Shown: positions 34,791 through 44,876, numbered from the stretch's first letter. The stretch: 64,000 nt of DNA from Blastomonas fulva (GCF_003431825.1 NZ_CP020083.1:3138501-3202500); one strand, 5' to 3'. Numbers and translations are program-made. Notes: generated by a model not told the origin, from the sequence alone.

Positions 34791-37154
34791 TCAGAACGCG
34801 TAACGGGCGATCACCTGGAACACCGGTCCGGCTTCCTCCGCTTCGAGTTCATACTCGTCGAAGCTGCGATCGGTCTGGTCTTCGACGGTGGTGAACTTGT
34901 TGAACACTTCGCGCTTCTTGCCGTTCAGCAGGTTGGACCCCACCGCACGGATGGTCAGGCTGTTGCCGAAACGCTTTTCGATGAAGATCTCGAGATCGGC
35001 GCCGTAGCTGGTCGTCACTTCCTCCCCGATCACCCGGCCAAAGGCGTTGCCCTGTTTGCGATAGGTCGCGCCAAACGCCATGCCGATTGACTTGACGTCC
35101 TGGATGGCGCCAAAGTTGTAGACATATTTGGACTGGTCGTTGAACCGGCGCTTGCCGAAGACATCGGTGATTTCGCTGTCCAGATAGGAAACGTTGCCGA
35201 AGATGCCGGTGTCCGGAAGGCCGAGGAAGCCAAGGTCGGTCGAAAGGTCGAACTCGACACCATAGACCTTGCCGTCGCCGATATTGAGCGGCTGGAAGAC
35301 GAAAGTTCCGGCGCCTTCCGAACCGACAACGCCGGTGTTGGTCAGTTCGATCAGGTTCTGGACGTCGCGGTAGAAGAAGTTGATGCCGACGATGCCGCCC
35401 CGCCCGATGCGCCGCTCATAGCCAAGATCAAAGCCCCAGGCGGTTTCGGGATCGAGCCCGGGATTGCCCAGCAAATCGTTGTCGCCAAGCTCTGCCTCGA
35501 GCAGCGCCGGGGAGAGAAAGTTGAACTCAGGCCTTCGGTTAGTGCGCGCGACCGATCCGATGATGCGGTCCTGATCGGTGATGTCGTACTTGAACGACGC
35601 CGAAGGCAGCAGCTTGGAATAGTCATTGCCCAGCGCGCCGGCGGCCGCGCCGGTAACGTCTATGATCGTCAGGTCGGTCGTCTCGTAGCGAACGCCCGCT
35701 TCCCACGAAAACCCGCCATTGCGACCCTCGACCAAGGCGAAGCCGTCGATGCGGCGTTCCTCGATCGAGTTTACGCTTCCCGGGGTGAAGGCGGGCGCGG
35801 CGAAAGCGGTGTTGAGTTCCGTCGGGTTGCGCTCGAACTGGTTCCAGTTGCGCGCCGCTGCAACGTTGAACCGGTTACGCACGGTGAGGATCGCGGTGTC
35901 GCGGTCCTTGTCCTGATAATAACCGCCGAACACCAGCTTGACCTCGTCGGTCAGGTCCACCGCATGTTCGAGCTTCACGGTGAATTCGCTATCGCCTACA
36001 TCAAGCGTCGTGAAATCGCCGGTAAAGCGCGGGGTGGCGCGGTCGAAATCGACCTCGAACTCGGTCTCGCGCTGCTTGTCGTCAAAATTGGCATAGCCGA
36101 TCCGAAGCGTCGTCTTGCCCGCAGACCACTGATGCGACAGCTTGCCGTCGATCGTGAAGTTCTCCTGATCGATCTCGTTCACATTGGCGTTGTCGGTGAG
36201 CAAATTGCCGCTGGCGGCGCCATTGCGGACGGGGCCGTTGATGGCGGTGGGGTCGTTGTATTCGAAGCTGCGCTCATCTTCGGTGCGGTCGGTGCGGACA
36301 TAGAAACCGCGCAGCTGGAAATTGGTGTCCGCGCCGTCAATTTCGTAAGTGGCGTTGACGGAGTAATCCTTGCCGTCACGGGTATCGGTCTGATCCTCGC
36401 GATTGTCGAAATCCTGCGTGGCAAAGCTGGGGTTGTTCTCGGGCGACTCGCTGAAGCGCAGGCTCGACTTGAGCTTGGGATTGTGGCGACCCTGGAAGTT
36501 GCCGCCGATCAGCAGACGACCCGGGCCAACCTTGCCGCCGAACACCGCGCCGAAGCTGGGCTCGAACTCCTCATCGTCATAATAGAGCGCTCCGCCGCGG
36601 ACATAGCCGCCATCAAGCTGATAGCCATCGCGCAGCACGATGTTGAGCGATCCTGCGACGGCATCCCCGGTGCGGCGTGCGGAGTTGGAACGGACGATCT
36701 CGACCCGCGAAATCAGCTCGGCGGGAATGCGATCGAGGAAGAACGAGCGGTCGGCTTGGCCGCCGGGCACGCGCTCGCCGTTGATCAGAATCTGGGTATA
36801 GCCGGGAGGCAGGCCGCGCAGCCGGGGGCCATCGCTTTCGATGACATCGGACAGGAAGGTGACCGAAGGAACGCGCTTGAGCGCGTCGCCAGCGGTCAGC
36901 GGTTCGAAGCGCTGAAAATATTCGGTTCCGTATTCCAGCACCGGCTCGGCGCCATCGATGCGGTTTCGATAGCCGATCTGCCCCTGCACCACGATGTCCT
37001 GCGAGGTCACGATCGCCTGTTCGCCATCGGGGCGCTGCTGATCGTCCGCTACCGTCTCTTGTGCGGCGGCAAGGCTCGGAACCATCGCAAGTCCGGCAAT
37101 ACCCGCAAGCATCACGCGGCGCGCGCGCAGGCCGAAGCCCTGAAATTTCGTCAT
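34791..37154 (-). CDS. TonB-dependent outer-membrane receptor, divergent from a phytase
   Basis: 787 aa from ATG 37154. A signal peptide (MLAGIAGLAMVPSLAAAQ) is followed by a plug domain (about 60-200) with LTAGDALKRVPSVTFLSDV, RLRGLPPGYTQILINGERVP and RTGDAVAGSLNIVLRDG. A long 22-stranded barrel follows, ending in the outer-membrane C-terminal FQVIARYAF. Sphingomonads encode many such receptors. Its divergent pairing with a beta-propeller phytase suggests import of phytate or inositol-phosphate-bound metal, a pairing known in other proteobacteria. The ligand is inferred only. Confidence 0.92.
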   Translation of the reverse strand: MTKFQGFGLRARRVMLAGIAGLAMVPSLAAAQETVADDQQRPDGEQAIVTSQDIVVQGQIGYRNRIDGAEPVLEYGTEYFQRFEPLTAGDALKRVPSVTFLSDVIESDGPRLRGLPPGYTQILINGERVPGGQADRSFFLDRIPAELISRVEIVRSNSARRTGDAVAGSLNIVLRDGYQLDGGYVRGGALYYDDEEFEPSFGAVFGGKVGPGRLLIGGNFQGRHNPKLKSSLRFSESPENNPSFATQDFDNREDQTDTRDGKDYSVNATYEIDGADTNFQLRGFYVRTDRTEDERSFEYNDPTAINGPVRNGAASGNLLTDNANVNEIDQENFTIDGKLSHQWSAGKTTLRIGYANFDDKQRETEFEVDFDRATPRFTGDFTTLDVGDSEFTVKLEHAVDLTDEVKLVFGGYYQDKDRDTAILTVRNRFNVAAARNWNQFERNPTELNTAFAAPAFTPGSVNSIEERRIDGFALVEGRNGGFSWEAGVRYETTDLTIIDVTGAAAGALGNDYSKLLPSASFKYDITDQDRIIGSVARTNRRPEFNFLSPALLEAELGDNDLLGNPGLDPETAWGFDLGYERRIGRGGIVGINFFYRDVQNLIELTNTGVVGSEGAGTFVFQPLNIGDGKVYGVEFDLSTDLGFLGLPDTGIFGNVSYLDSEITDVFGKRRFNDQSKYVYNFGAIQDVKSIGMAFGATYRKQGNAFGRVIGEEVTTSYGADLEIFIEKRFGNSLTIRAVGSNLLNGKKREVFNKFTTVEDQTDRSFDEYELEAEEAGPVFQVIARYAF

Positions 37155-37345
37155 ATCGAAAACCCCCGAATCAATCAGCGGCAAGTCCGCTGTCGCAGCG
37201 CCGCTAACAGCGCTCGGCGACGGATGGATGACGCCAGGATTGCGGATTTGCGTCAGTTTGTGCGCAAAACTGTCATGAACGCGTCGCATCCCCGTGGCAG
37301 CGGCGCCGGGTCACTTCGTCCGCTTGTTCAAAGGAACATCTGCTC

Positions 37346-38425
37346 ATGATCGCTTTTCCTCGCATCGCCCTGCTGGGCTGCAGCTTGCTGGCCCTTGTCG
37401 CGACGGGATGCGCGTCCAGGGAGGTTCCGCTTGCAACCCGCATCGCCAATGCCCTGCCCGCAACCGATGTCGCCGCGGCGCGCGAAACCGATCCGGTGGG
37501 CACGGCGAATGCCGATGCAGCGGACGATCCGGCAATCTGGCTCAACCCGGACAACCCAGCCGCCAGCCTGATCGTCGGCACCGACAAGAAGGCGGGGCTT
37601 TACGTCTATAGCATGGATGGCAAGGTGCGCGGATCGTCGCTGACGGGGCGCTACAACAACGTCGCGCTGCAGGCGGGCGAGCACGGTATCGTGGTGATCG
37701 CCAGCGACCGCACCGATCCGGTCAATTCCAAGCTGGCGCTGTTCCTGCTCGATCCGGTCACAGCAGCACTCTCCCCGCTCGCCAGCGTGCCCAGCGGCCC
37801 GGGCGAAGGCTATGGCGTGTGCGTCGCCCCCGCCCCGCGCACCGCCATGGTGGGCGCGGCTGATGCGATGACAGTCTATGCCGCGATCAAGGACGGCAGC
37901 GTCCGCCAGATTCGCATCTCCCACAAGCAGGGCCGAGTCGAACACCAGATGGGCGCGAGCTGGAAGCTGGCGACCCAGATCGAAGGCTGCGTGATCGACC
38001 CTGCGACTGGATCGCTGTTCGTCGGCGAGGAAGATGTCGGCATCTGGAAGATCGATGTCGCGCGTCCCGATGCTGCGCCCGTGCTGTTTGCCGCAGCCGA
38101 TGGCAAGGCGCTGGTCGCCGACGTCGAAGGTATGGCGATTGCCGCGCGCGATGGCGCCAGCAGCTGGCTCGTCGCCTCGAGCCAGGGCGACAATGCCTAT
38201 GCGGTGTTCGATACCACCACGGGCAGACTGCTGGGCCGCTTCCGCATCAACGGCGGAATGCTTGACGGCACGTCCGAAACCGACGGGATCGAGCTGGCAA
38301 CGGGCAATTTCGGCCCCGGCTTCGAGCAGGGCGTGTTCATCGCGCAGGATGGCGACAACGGCGGCGGCACACAGAACTTCAAGCTGGTGAGCTGGGCGGC
38401 GATCCTGGCAGCCCTGGGGCTCTAG
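37346..38425 (+). CDS. Beta-propeller phytase, lipoprotein
   Basis: 359 aa. Lipobox LVATGCAS near residue 23, so it is anchored by lipid. The phytase domain starts [20 protein letters not shown] and [15 protein letters not shown], with [18 protein letters not shown], the acidic calcium-binding [17 protein letters not shown], and [16 protein letters not shown]. Six propeller blades are expected. It releases phosphate from myo-inositol hexakisphosphate with calcium as cofactor. Divergent from the TonB receptor, with a 191-bp gap; the stop overlaps the queF stop by four bases on the opposite strand. Confidence 0.93.
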   Translation: MIAFPRIALLGCSLLALVATGCASREVPLATRIANALPATDVAAARETDPVGTANADAADDPAIWLNPDNPAASLIVGTDKKAGLYVYSMDGKVRGSSLTGRYNNVALQAGEHGIVVIASDRTDPVNSKLALFLLDPVTAALSPLASVPSGPGEGYGVCVAPAPRTAMVGAADAMTVYAAIKDGSVRQIRISHKQGRVEHQMGASWKLATQIEGCVIDPATGSLFVGEEDVGIWKIDVARPDAAPVLFAAADGKALVADVEGMAIAARDGASSWLVASSQGDNAYAVFDTTTGRLLGRFRINGGMLDGTSETDGIELATGNFGPGFEQGVFIAQDGDNGGGTQNFKLVSWAAILAALGL

Positions 38426-38880
38426 CCCCGCCCGCGATAGCCCGGAACCTCCTGCGGCGGCAGCCAAAGCCCCGCAGGTGGTTCGCCCGATTGCCAGAAC
38501 ACGTCGATCGGGATGCCGCCGCGCGGATACCAGTAACCGCCGATGCGCAGCCAGTGCGGCTGCATCTCGTCGAACAACCGCTCGCCGATTCCCACGGTGC
38601 AGTCCTCGTGAAACGCCTGATGGTTTCGGAAGCTGCCGAGGAACAGCTTGAGCGACTTGGATTCGACCATCACCTTGTCGGGTGCGTAGTCGATCACGAG
38701 GTGCGCGAAATCGGGCTGCCCGGTCACCGGGCACAAAGAGGTGAACTCGGGCACGGCAAAGCGCACCAGATACGGTTTGCCGGGACGCGGGTTGGGTACA
38801 TAATCCAGCACCGCGGTCTCGGGCGATGTCGGCATTGGGCTGTCTTTGCCCAGAAAGCGTGTTTGGGGTTGATCGGACAT
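38422..38880 (-). CDS. queF: NADPH-dependent 7-cyano-7-deazaguanine reductase QueF
   Basis: 152 aa from ATG 38880 ([20 protein letters not shown]); three extra codons upstream are possible. It is the single-domain YkvM type. Catalytic Cys in [19 protein letters not shown] with the downstream Asp, and the QueF motif [20 protein letters not shown]. It reduces preQ0 to preQ1 in queuosine tRNA modification. Not in an operon here. Confidence 0.97.
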   Translation of the reverse strand: MSDQPQTRFLGKDSPMPTSPETAVLDYVPNPRPGKPYLVRFAVPEFTSLCPVTGQPDFAHLVIDYAPDKVMVESKSLKLFLGSFRNHQAFHEDCTVGIGERLFDEMQPHWLRIGGYWYPRGGIPIDVFWQSGEPPAGLWLPPQEVPGYRGRG

Positions 38881-39005
38881 GCGCCTCATCTAATGCGGCA
38901 CACGGCTGATGTCATCTCCTGCAATGCATTCAGCGCGGATTAAGCGCACCACCGGCGTTGCAGGAAGACCTTGTGTCGCAGGAAAACAGGGCCGTTCGGG
39001 GTACG

Positions 39006-40523
39006 ATGGGGAAGATCAAGAGCATGGACGCAACGCAGACAGGGTATCGCAAGGTCGTGCCGGTGGTCCTGGCGCTCGCGCTGGCGCTGCCATTTGCGGG
39101 TGCGAAAGCTGTGTCTGCGCAGGAAACACCTTCGGGCGGGTTTTCGCTTCCGGCAGGCGCGCCGCCGCAGCAGCAACCGCCGAGCGATGTGCAGGGCCCG
39201 GTCGATGCCGAATCGTCGCCGCCGCGCCGTACCGACGAACCCGCGCCAAGCACCACCAGCCCGTCGCTGCCCAGCATCGCCCCGGTGCCCGTGCCCACCC
39301 CGCAACAGCGCCAGCGCGACGCCGCCAGTCAGCGGGCGGACACGCCGCGGACCCAGCGCGAACCACGCCAGACTGCCCCTGCCCCTATTCAAGCCGAGCC
39401 CGCAACACCGCAAGACTCTGGTGAGCAGTCGCAGGACAGTGCGACCGACATTCCTGTGGATGCGCCTGCAACGCTGCCGCTACCGACTCCGGCAATTCCC
39501 GATGACACGCAACCTGGTGCCGTGCCTGAGCTGGATACGGACAACGCCCCCGCCGACGGATCGATCTGGTGGTGGCTGGGCGCAGGGCTGATCGCGCTGG
39601 TCAGCCTGATCGCAATGGCGCTGCGCCAGCGGTCGTCTGCTCGCGCCGAGGCAGCGGCTCCGCCAGCTCCGGCTGTGCCCACCGCGACGGTCCCGACCCC
39701 GCCCCTGCGCACCCCTCCGCCGGTGCCGCAGCCGAGCGCCCAGCCTGCTGCACAAGCCTTTTCCCGGCCCGCTCCTCAGCCTTCTGGACAGCCCTCTGGC
39801 CAGCAAGTCCCGCAGCCTGCACCGCGCCCCGCTCCGCTCCCCGCATCGGCGCCTTTCGGCACGCTGCAAGGCGGCGGCTTTGCTTTCGGAGCCAGCCCGG
39901 CACCTGCGCCTGCTCCCGCACCTGCACGACCAGTCGCAGCCGAACCTTCCAAGCCACCCGCGCCTGCGCCGCACGCCTCGCCGGAACCTGCCCCCGAGAC
40001 GTCAAGCGTTGCCGCGTCGGTAGCCCAGCCGCCCAGGCTGCTGCTCGATTTCACCACGCTGGGTGTCGACGTGACGCTGGTCAACGCCATCGCCCGGTAT
40101 CACCTGGGCATCACCAACATGTCCGACATCACCGTCAGCGAGGTCGTGCTTCACGGCGCTGTGGTGCAGGCGCGGCGCGGCATGCCGCCGACCATTGACC
40201 CGCTGCGCGGGGATGTCCTGCTGCCGAAGCTGCAGACGCTCGACGATATCGCGGCCGATGCCACCCGCCGTTGCGAGGGGCAGATCCGGCTGCCGCTCGA
40301 GCAGATCGAGCCGATCGAGATGCAGGGTCGGCTGCTGTTCGTCCCCGTCGTACACATCTGGATCGGCTATACCGGCCCCGATGGCACGCGCTACGCCGTG
40401 ACCCAGTCGTTCGTGATCGGCGAGGAAAGCTCGCCCCCTGGCCCGCGCGTCGGCCCGTTGCGGCTTGACCTTGGCCCGCGCCGGTTCACCGAGGTGGGCC
40501 AGCGTCCGCTGCAGCCCGCCTGA
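39006..40523 (+). CDS. Pro/Ala-rich membrane protein with a conserved C-terminal domain
   Basis: 505 aa from ATG 39006; ATG 39024 is also possible. It has a signal peptide (VVLALALALPFAGAKAVSAQ), about 120 residues of Pro/Gln/Thr-rich linker, one membrane segment (IWWWLGAGLIALVSLIAMAL, about 180-200), then another 150-residue Pro/Ala stretch. The folded C-terminal domain (about 345-505) is beta-rich, with LLLDFTTLGVDVTLVNAIAR and PVVHIWIGYTGPDGTRYAVT. The linkers suggest it spans the periplasm or cytosol between envelope layers. No named family recognised. GC-rich, but the codon phase is consistent throughout. Confidence 0.8.
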   Translation: MGKIKSMDATQTGYRKVVPVVLALALALPFAGAKAVSAQETPSGGFSLPAGAPPQQQPPSDVQGPVDAESSPPRRTDEPAPSTTSPSLPSIAPVPVPTPQQRQRDAASQRADTPRTQREPRQTAPAPIQAEPATPQDSGEQSQDSATDIPVDAPATLPLPTPAIPDDTQPGAVPELDTDNAPADGSIWWWLGAGLIALVSLIAMALRQRSSARAEAAAPPAPAVPTATVPTPPLRTPPPVPQPSAQPAAQAFSRPAPQPSGQPSGQQVPQPAPRPAPLPASAPFGTLQGGGFAFGASPAPAPAPAPARPVAAEPSKPPAPAPHASPEPAPETSSVAASVAQPPRLLLDFTTLGVDVTLVNAIARYHLGITNMSDITVSEVVLHGAVVQARRGMPPTIDPLRGDVLLPKLQTLDDIAADATRRCEGQIRLPLEQIEPIEMQGRLLFVPVVHIWIGYTGPDGTRYAVTQSFVIGEESSPPGPRVGPLRLDLGPRRFTEVGQRPLQPA

Positions 40524-40616
40524 TCGTCATCGCTCCGCCGCTGGCGTCTTGCCAAGCAGCGGCCTGCCGTGCCAAGTTGCAGATTGTATACGGATTTTCT
40601 GCACGAAAAGGATGAC

Positions 40617-42143
40617 ATGATGCGCAGCTGGATTGGTTCTGCGGCGATCGCGCTTTGCCTGGCATCGGCGCCGCTGCTGGCACAGGATGCGGCCAAGGGC
40701 GGCAGCAAGGACAGCGAAAAGGCAGCGCCCGTGCGGGCCGAGCCGATGGTATCGGTGACCCGGCATTCGGGCACCTTCGGCGGCCAGCGGATCGCCTATA
40801 CCGCCACCGCCAGCGACACCTTCCTCAAGGACGACAAGGGCAACCCGCGGGCGCGGATCTTTTCAGTCAGCTATGTCAAGGATGGTGCCGACGCCAACCG
40901 CCCGGTGACGTTCCTGTTCAACGGCGGCCCGGGGTCGGGATCGCTGTGGCTGCACATGGGCGCGTTCGGCCCCAAGCGCGTCGCCATTCCCAATGACGGC
41001 CGCGACGACGGTGCCCCGCCCTATCGCATCGTCGAAAACCCCGACAGCCTGCTCGACGTGACCGACATCGTGTTCATCGATCCGGTCGGCACGGCCTTTT
41101 CCACCGCGCTGGGCGATACCGATCCCAAGGAATTCTGGGGCGTCACCAAGGACGCCAAGTCTATCGCGCAGTTCATCCGCACCTGGCTGTCGGAGAACAA
41201 CCGCTGGAACGCGCCCAAATATCTGGGCGGAGAAAGCTATGGTACCACCCGCACCGCTGCGGTGGTGAACGAGCTCGAAGGCACGTACAACGACGTCGCG
41301 TTCAACGGACTGCTGCTGATCTCCACCATCCTCGATTTCGGCGCGCAGGCCGAGGTCCCGGGCAATGAAATGCCCTATGTGCTGATGGTCCCCAGCATGG
41401 CGGTGACCGCGCTCTACCACGGAAAGACAACGCCGGCGGCATCGGGGACCGGCCCTGCCGCGCTCGCCGCCGAGGCCAAGGTGTTTGCGACCAACGAATA
41501 TCTGCCCGCTTTGATGAAGGGCTCTGCGCTGGTGGGCGAGGAACGCGCCGCGATCCGTGCGAAGCTTTCGCGTTATACCGGGCTGACCGAGCAGTATCTT
41601 GAAAGCGCCGACCTGCGCGTCACACCCAGCCGGTTCTACAAGGAGCTGCTGCGCGATCGCGGACTGGTCGTCGGGCGGCTCGATGCGCGCTACACCGGCA
41701 AGGACTTCGACAATGCCGGCGAAACCCCCGACAACGATCCCAGCTTCTATGGCATCGACGGCAGCTATACCGCGGCCTTCAACGCCTATGTCCGGCAGGA
41801 GCTGAAGTTCAGCCCGGAGCGGCAGTATGTCACGATCGGCGGCATCCGCGACTGGGACTGGGACCTGCCCGGCAATGGCGGCGAGGCGCGATATTATAAG
41901 AACGTCGCGCCCTATATCGGTCGCGCGCTGCGCGAGAACAGCGGGCTTCGCGTGCTGGTGGCGCAGGGCTGGTACGATTTCGCCACCCCGTTCTTCGGCG
42001 CCGAATATTCGCTGACCCGCACCGGCATTCCCACCGACCGGATCGAGTACACCAGCTACGACGCCGGCCACATGATGTATGTCAACGAGACGGACCTCAC
42101 CAAATTGTCGCGCGATATCCGGGACTTCATGCGCAGGCGCTGA
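40617..42143 (+). CDS. Secreted S10-family serine carboxypeptidase
   Basis: 508 aa from ATG 40617 with AAAAGGA upstream. A signal peptide (IALCLASAPLLAQ) is followed by an alpha/beta-hydrolase fold. TFLFNGGPGSGSLWLHMGAF is the oxyanion-hole region, KYLGGESYGTTRTAAVV holds the catalytic Ser, LVAQGWYDFATPFFGAEY the Asp, and SYDAGHMMYVNE the His. Expected to remove C-terminal residues from peptides in the periplasm or outside the cell. Homologues are frequent in sphingomonads and xanthomonads. Confidence 0.93.
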   Translation: MMRSWIGSAAIALCLASAPLLAQDAAKGGSKDSEKAAPVRAEPMVSVTRHSGTFGGQRIAYTATASDTFLKDDKGNPRARIFSVSYVKDGADANRPVTFLFNGGPGSGSLWLHMGAFGPKRVAIPNDGRDDGAPPYRIVENPDSLLDVTDIVFIDPVGTAFSTALGDTDPKEFWGVTKDAKSIAQFIRTWLSENNRWNAPKYLGGESYGTTRTAAVVNELEGTYNDVAFNGLLLISTILDFGAQAEVPGNEMPYVLMVPSMAVTALYHGKTTPAASGTGPAALAAEAKVFATNEYLPALMKGSALVGEERAAIRAKLSRYTGLTEQYLESADLRVTPSRFYKELLRDRGLVVGRLDARYTGKDFDNAGETPDNDPSFYGIDGSYTAAFNAYVRQELKFSPERQYVTIGGIRDWDWDLPGNGGEARYYKNVAPYIGRALRENSGLRVLVAQGWYDFATPFFGAEYSLTRTGIPTDRIEYTSYDAGHMMYVNETDLTKLSRDIRDFMRRR

Positions 42144-42212
42144 GCGGCAACAAAATCGGCTACGAACGTTGTCAGCCTTATGGCCGTAATGATTCCGGGG
42201 CATGATGGTGTG

Positions 42213-43286
42213 ATGAAAGCTCTTCTCCTTGCCCTTGTGGCGCCTTCCGCGATCGCCGTTCCGCCTGCGCCACCTGCCCCCCCGAACACCGAGCGGGCGC
42301 TGCTCGCCTGGGTTCCGGGGGAGGTCCGCTGCGCTGGGACTGTCGTCAGACCCAGGTCCCTCGAGCGCCCGCTGGCGACCCTGTCATGGGCGAGTCAGGT
42401 TGCAGGCAACACGGTGACCTATACGTTCGCCATCGATCCGAGCGGTCGGACGATGGCGATACGCCGGGTCCCGAAGGACGCACGGGCCAATGGCTCGGAG
42501 GACATCGCGCCCTCGCTCGCCGCGAGCCGCTTTGCTGCCGGCCAGCCGCGCTCCGACTGCACGATCAGCTATGCGCCTGAGCCGACGAGCCTGAACGCGG
42601 CGCCGGTTGCCGATCTCATCGCCTATTCGGTGAACGCGATATCCGGCCCCCTGCCCAGGCCGGGCTGGGAGCGCATCCACGGCGACAGCAACTGCCGCGA
42701 CGAGCGCGCGCTGGGGATCGAAACCCGTGCCTTTCCCGATTTCAAGGCGATTGCGGCAACCCCCGGCGTGCGCGAGTGGTCGATGGTTGGCTATGACATC
42801 GAGGAAAACGGAGCGACCACCAACATCGCAACCGTCGCGGGAAGCCGGAATGCCGCACTTGACGCCGCGAGCAGGGATGCCGTGGCAAGGACGCGCTATT
42901 ACAAGGGCAGACGCCAGGGCTGCCGGTTCCCCTATTGGCTCAGCCCTGCTCCGCTACCGGCCCCGGCATTACCCGATGAGCAGCAGTTCCGCCCCGCCGG
43001 CGCGACCTGCCCTGCCCGCCACGACTGGGCCGTGCAGCCTGCGCTGCGCTTCCCGGAGCCTTATCGCCGCCGCGCGATCGAGGGGTGGGCCGTCGTCACC
43101 TATGATGTCGCGCCGTGGGGAGAAGTCTCGAACATCCAGGTCGTCGCGAGCGAGCCCAGCGAAGACTTCGGCGCACGGGCTGCCATCGTCGTTCGCGGCG
43201 GCAAGGCAGCGACGAACCGGGGCTATGTCGGATGCACCGAGCGGGTGAAGTTCATGATGGGATCAGACCAGCGCGAAGATCCGTAA
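42213..43286 (+). CDS. Exported protein with C-terminal TonB-like domain
   Basis: 357 aa from ATG 42213 (MKALLLALVAPSAIAVPPAP), which gives a cleavable signal peptide rather than the N-terminal anchor of true TonB. Two weakly similar repeats are visible: one around residues 55-120 and one at the C-terminus with LRFPEPYRRRAIEGWAVVTY and APWGEVSNIQVVASEPSEDF, the TonB_C fold. Several Cys pairs are present (ECRC-like spacing in VRCAGT, RSDCTIS, SNCRDER, QGCRFP, ATCPAR). Lacking an anchor and Pro-Lys spacer, it cannot energise receptors on its own. Function unknown. Confidence 0.8.
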   Translation: MKALLLALVAPSAIAVPPAPPAPPNTERALLAWVPGEVRCAGTVVRPRSLERPLATLSWASQVAGNTVTYTFAIDPSGRTMAIRRVPKDARANGSEDIAPSLAASRFAAGQPRSDCTISYAPEPTSLNAAPVADLIAYSVNAISGPLPRPGWERIHGDSNCRDERALGIETRAFPDFKAIAATPGVREWSMVGYDIEENGATTNIATVAGSRNAALDAASRDAVARTRYYKGRRQGCRFPYWLSPAPLPAPALPDEQQFRPAGATCPARHDWAVQPALRFPEPYRRRAIEGWAVVTYDVAPWGEVSNIQVVASEPSEDFGARAAIVVRGGKAATNRGYVGCTERVKFMMGSDQREDP

Positions 43287-43432
43287 GCACCTTGCCGTGG
43301 CCGCATCCAGGCTTGGCGACGCTTGCTCGGATCACACATGATGGTGACCTGGTCACATCCACCGTCTCGAGGAGGAATGACCACAAAAGAGTCGTTTGCC
43401 GAACGAAGGTTTTTTCCCGAGATCCCCGCGCT

Positions 43433-44373
43433 TCAGCCTGTGGCCGCAGCAGATGGCTGTTTCGGGCACATCAAGGTGACTGTGCCAGCCTTGAAGTCAT
43501 GGGTGAGCGACGCGCAGTGGCCGATCGTATCCAAGCCGATGTACAGCCGCTGGGTCGGGACCTTGCGCTTGCTGTCGCCCGTGACCACAATCTCGTCGAG
43601 ATCCTGGTCGGGAGCAGCGCCGTCGGGGATGCCTTGGGAGTTGCCCATGTCCGAAACGCGGACTGCAAGATTGCGTATCTCCAGATCGCCGAGCATCAGG
43701 GGCCGATCGAGCTCTAGGCGGCGGATGGGACGCGGTATTTCATACAGGATCGGTGCCTCGCGGGCATCCCCGTTGAACCGCCCGCCATGCACATCGGCGA
43801 TCCATCGCCCGCCGGTTGCAGTCACCACACTTTCTGCACGAGCCAGGGAGAACGCGACGTAGACCGGCTTGCCGCCAACGTCGATCTTCATGCCTGTCTG
43901 GCTGAGGCCCATATCCTTGTCGAGGGGGAAGGTCATCGCCTGATCGCCCGCCTGCAGGTCCCGCAAGACAAATATGGTGCGCCGGAACGGGAATGTGGCA
44001 GGGCCGGCAACGCCATCGGCGCCGCGGCCACTTTCCGGTCACTGAAAGCCGTGCGGCTCTTGAAGGACGTGGTTCCTGCACGATACTTTACATTGTCGGT
44101 TCGCAGGGCGATCTTCACCGGTCCGATCAAATACACATACCCGATCATGCTGGGCTTCAGCCCGACCTTCTCTGCCACATCGGCATTCACGGTCGGCACC
44201 GAGACGGCATCCGGTGCCAGGCGAAAGCGCACGGGTTGATTGTTGATGAACATCGCGACCGTGTCGCCCATTCGCACACTCAGATCGGCGGGCGGCGTGT
44301 TTGAGGGCTGTGCTGCCGCTTGCCCGGCGCACAGCGCAAGCGCGACCGTGAGGATTGATGCACGCCCCTGCAT
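43433..44373 (-). pseudogene. Retropepsin-like aspartic protease gene split by a one-base frameshift
   Basis: The first part reads from ATG 44373, with signal peptide SILTVALALCAGQAAAQ and then VRFRLAPDAVSVPTVNADVA (an aspartic-protease-like strand whose DTGA motif is degenerate). It loses register near 44018-44028 and would end at 43933. Just past that point the next frame continues the homologous fold with GVAGPATFPFRRTIFVLRDL and DVGGKPVYVAFSLAR to a stop at 43433. Adding one base near 44025 would fuse both parts into about 313 residues. It could be a real pseudogene or a sequencing error. Lies in the accessory stretch next to an insertion sequence. Confidence 0.7.
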
Positions 44374-44627
44374 AAACGAACTCCCAGATAACCACCAACG
44401 ACCCAAGAACCGGCCTGTGCCGAACCAGCAATCAACGCGTAGCATAGCTCGAAATGGCTTGCCTGTTTTCCGCCTTCGGATCGACAAATGAATTTCAGGT
44501 TGCAGCAATACCGGAAGGAAAGTCGCCCTCCCCGGCTTGGAGGTGCATCGCCTCCGAGTAACTGCTGTTTATTGGTCGAATTCGCAACGACAGGTTGGCT
44601 TTATTGCAAAACAGTCTGATGGAGCCC

Positions 44628-44876
44628 TCATTGCTTCTTGGCGCGTTCCGTTGACCAGAACATCAAGGCGAGACCGAGCCCGACCATGATCAGCGAAAGC
44701 GGCGCGGCATATTGCATGAACGTTGCAATCTGTTCGCCAGACCAGCTGGTCTTGACGGTGTCAGCCAACAATTCTGCGCCCTTCAACAGCCCGGCATGAA
44801 GCCAGAAGGCCGCCAGGATCATGAAGGTGCCGCACAATAGGGCAAATGCCAGGGCCATGGTCCGAGTTCGCGTCAT
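44628..44876 (-). CDS. Small two-helix membrane protein
   Basis: 82 aa from ATG 44876 (MTRTRTMALAFALLCGTFMI). There are hydrophobic segments at about 7-27 and 54-74, and a short basic C-terminus (STERAKKQ). No family recognised. It sits about 90 bp outside the inverted repeat of the insertion sequence and may be part of the accessory insertion. The gap 44374-44627 upstream of the pseudogene holds nothing I can support. Confidence 0.6.
   Translation of the reverse strand: MTRTRTMALAFALLCGTFMILAAFWLHAGLLKGAELLADTVKTSWSGEQIATFMQYAAPLSLIMVGLGLALMFWSTERAKKQ

Noticed and set aside
43377..43862. A plus-strand frame starting MTTKESFAERRFF with an excellent GAGGAGGA ribosome-like site
   Set aside because: It is antisense to the 3' half of the protease-like gene, whose residues look real, and its own translation is Ser/Arg-rich without pattern. 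The purine-rich stretch is probably chance, but a short antisense product cannot be excluded.
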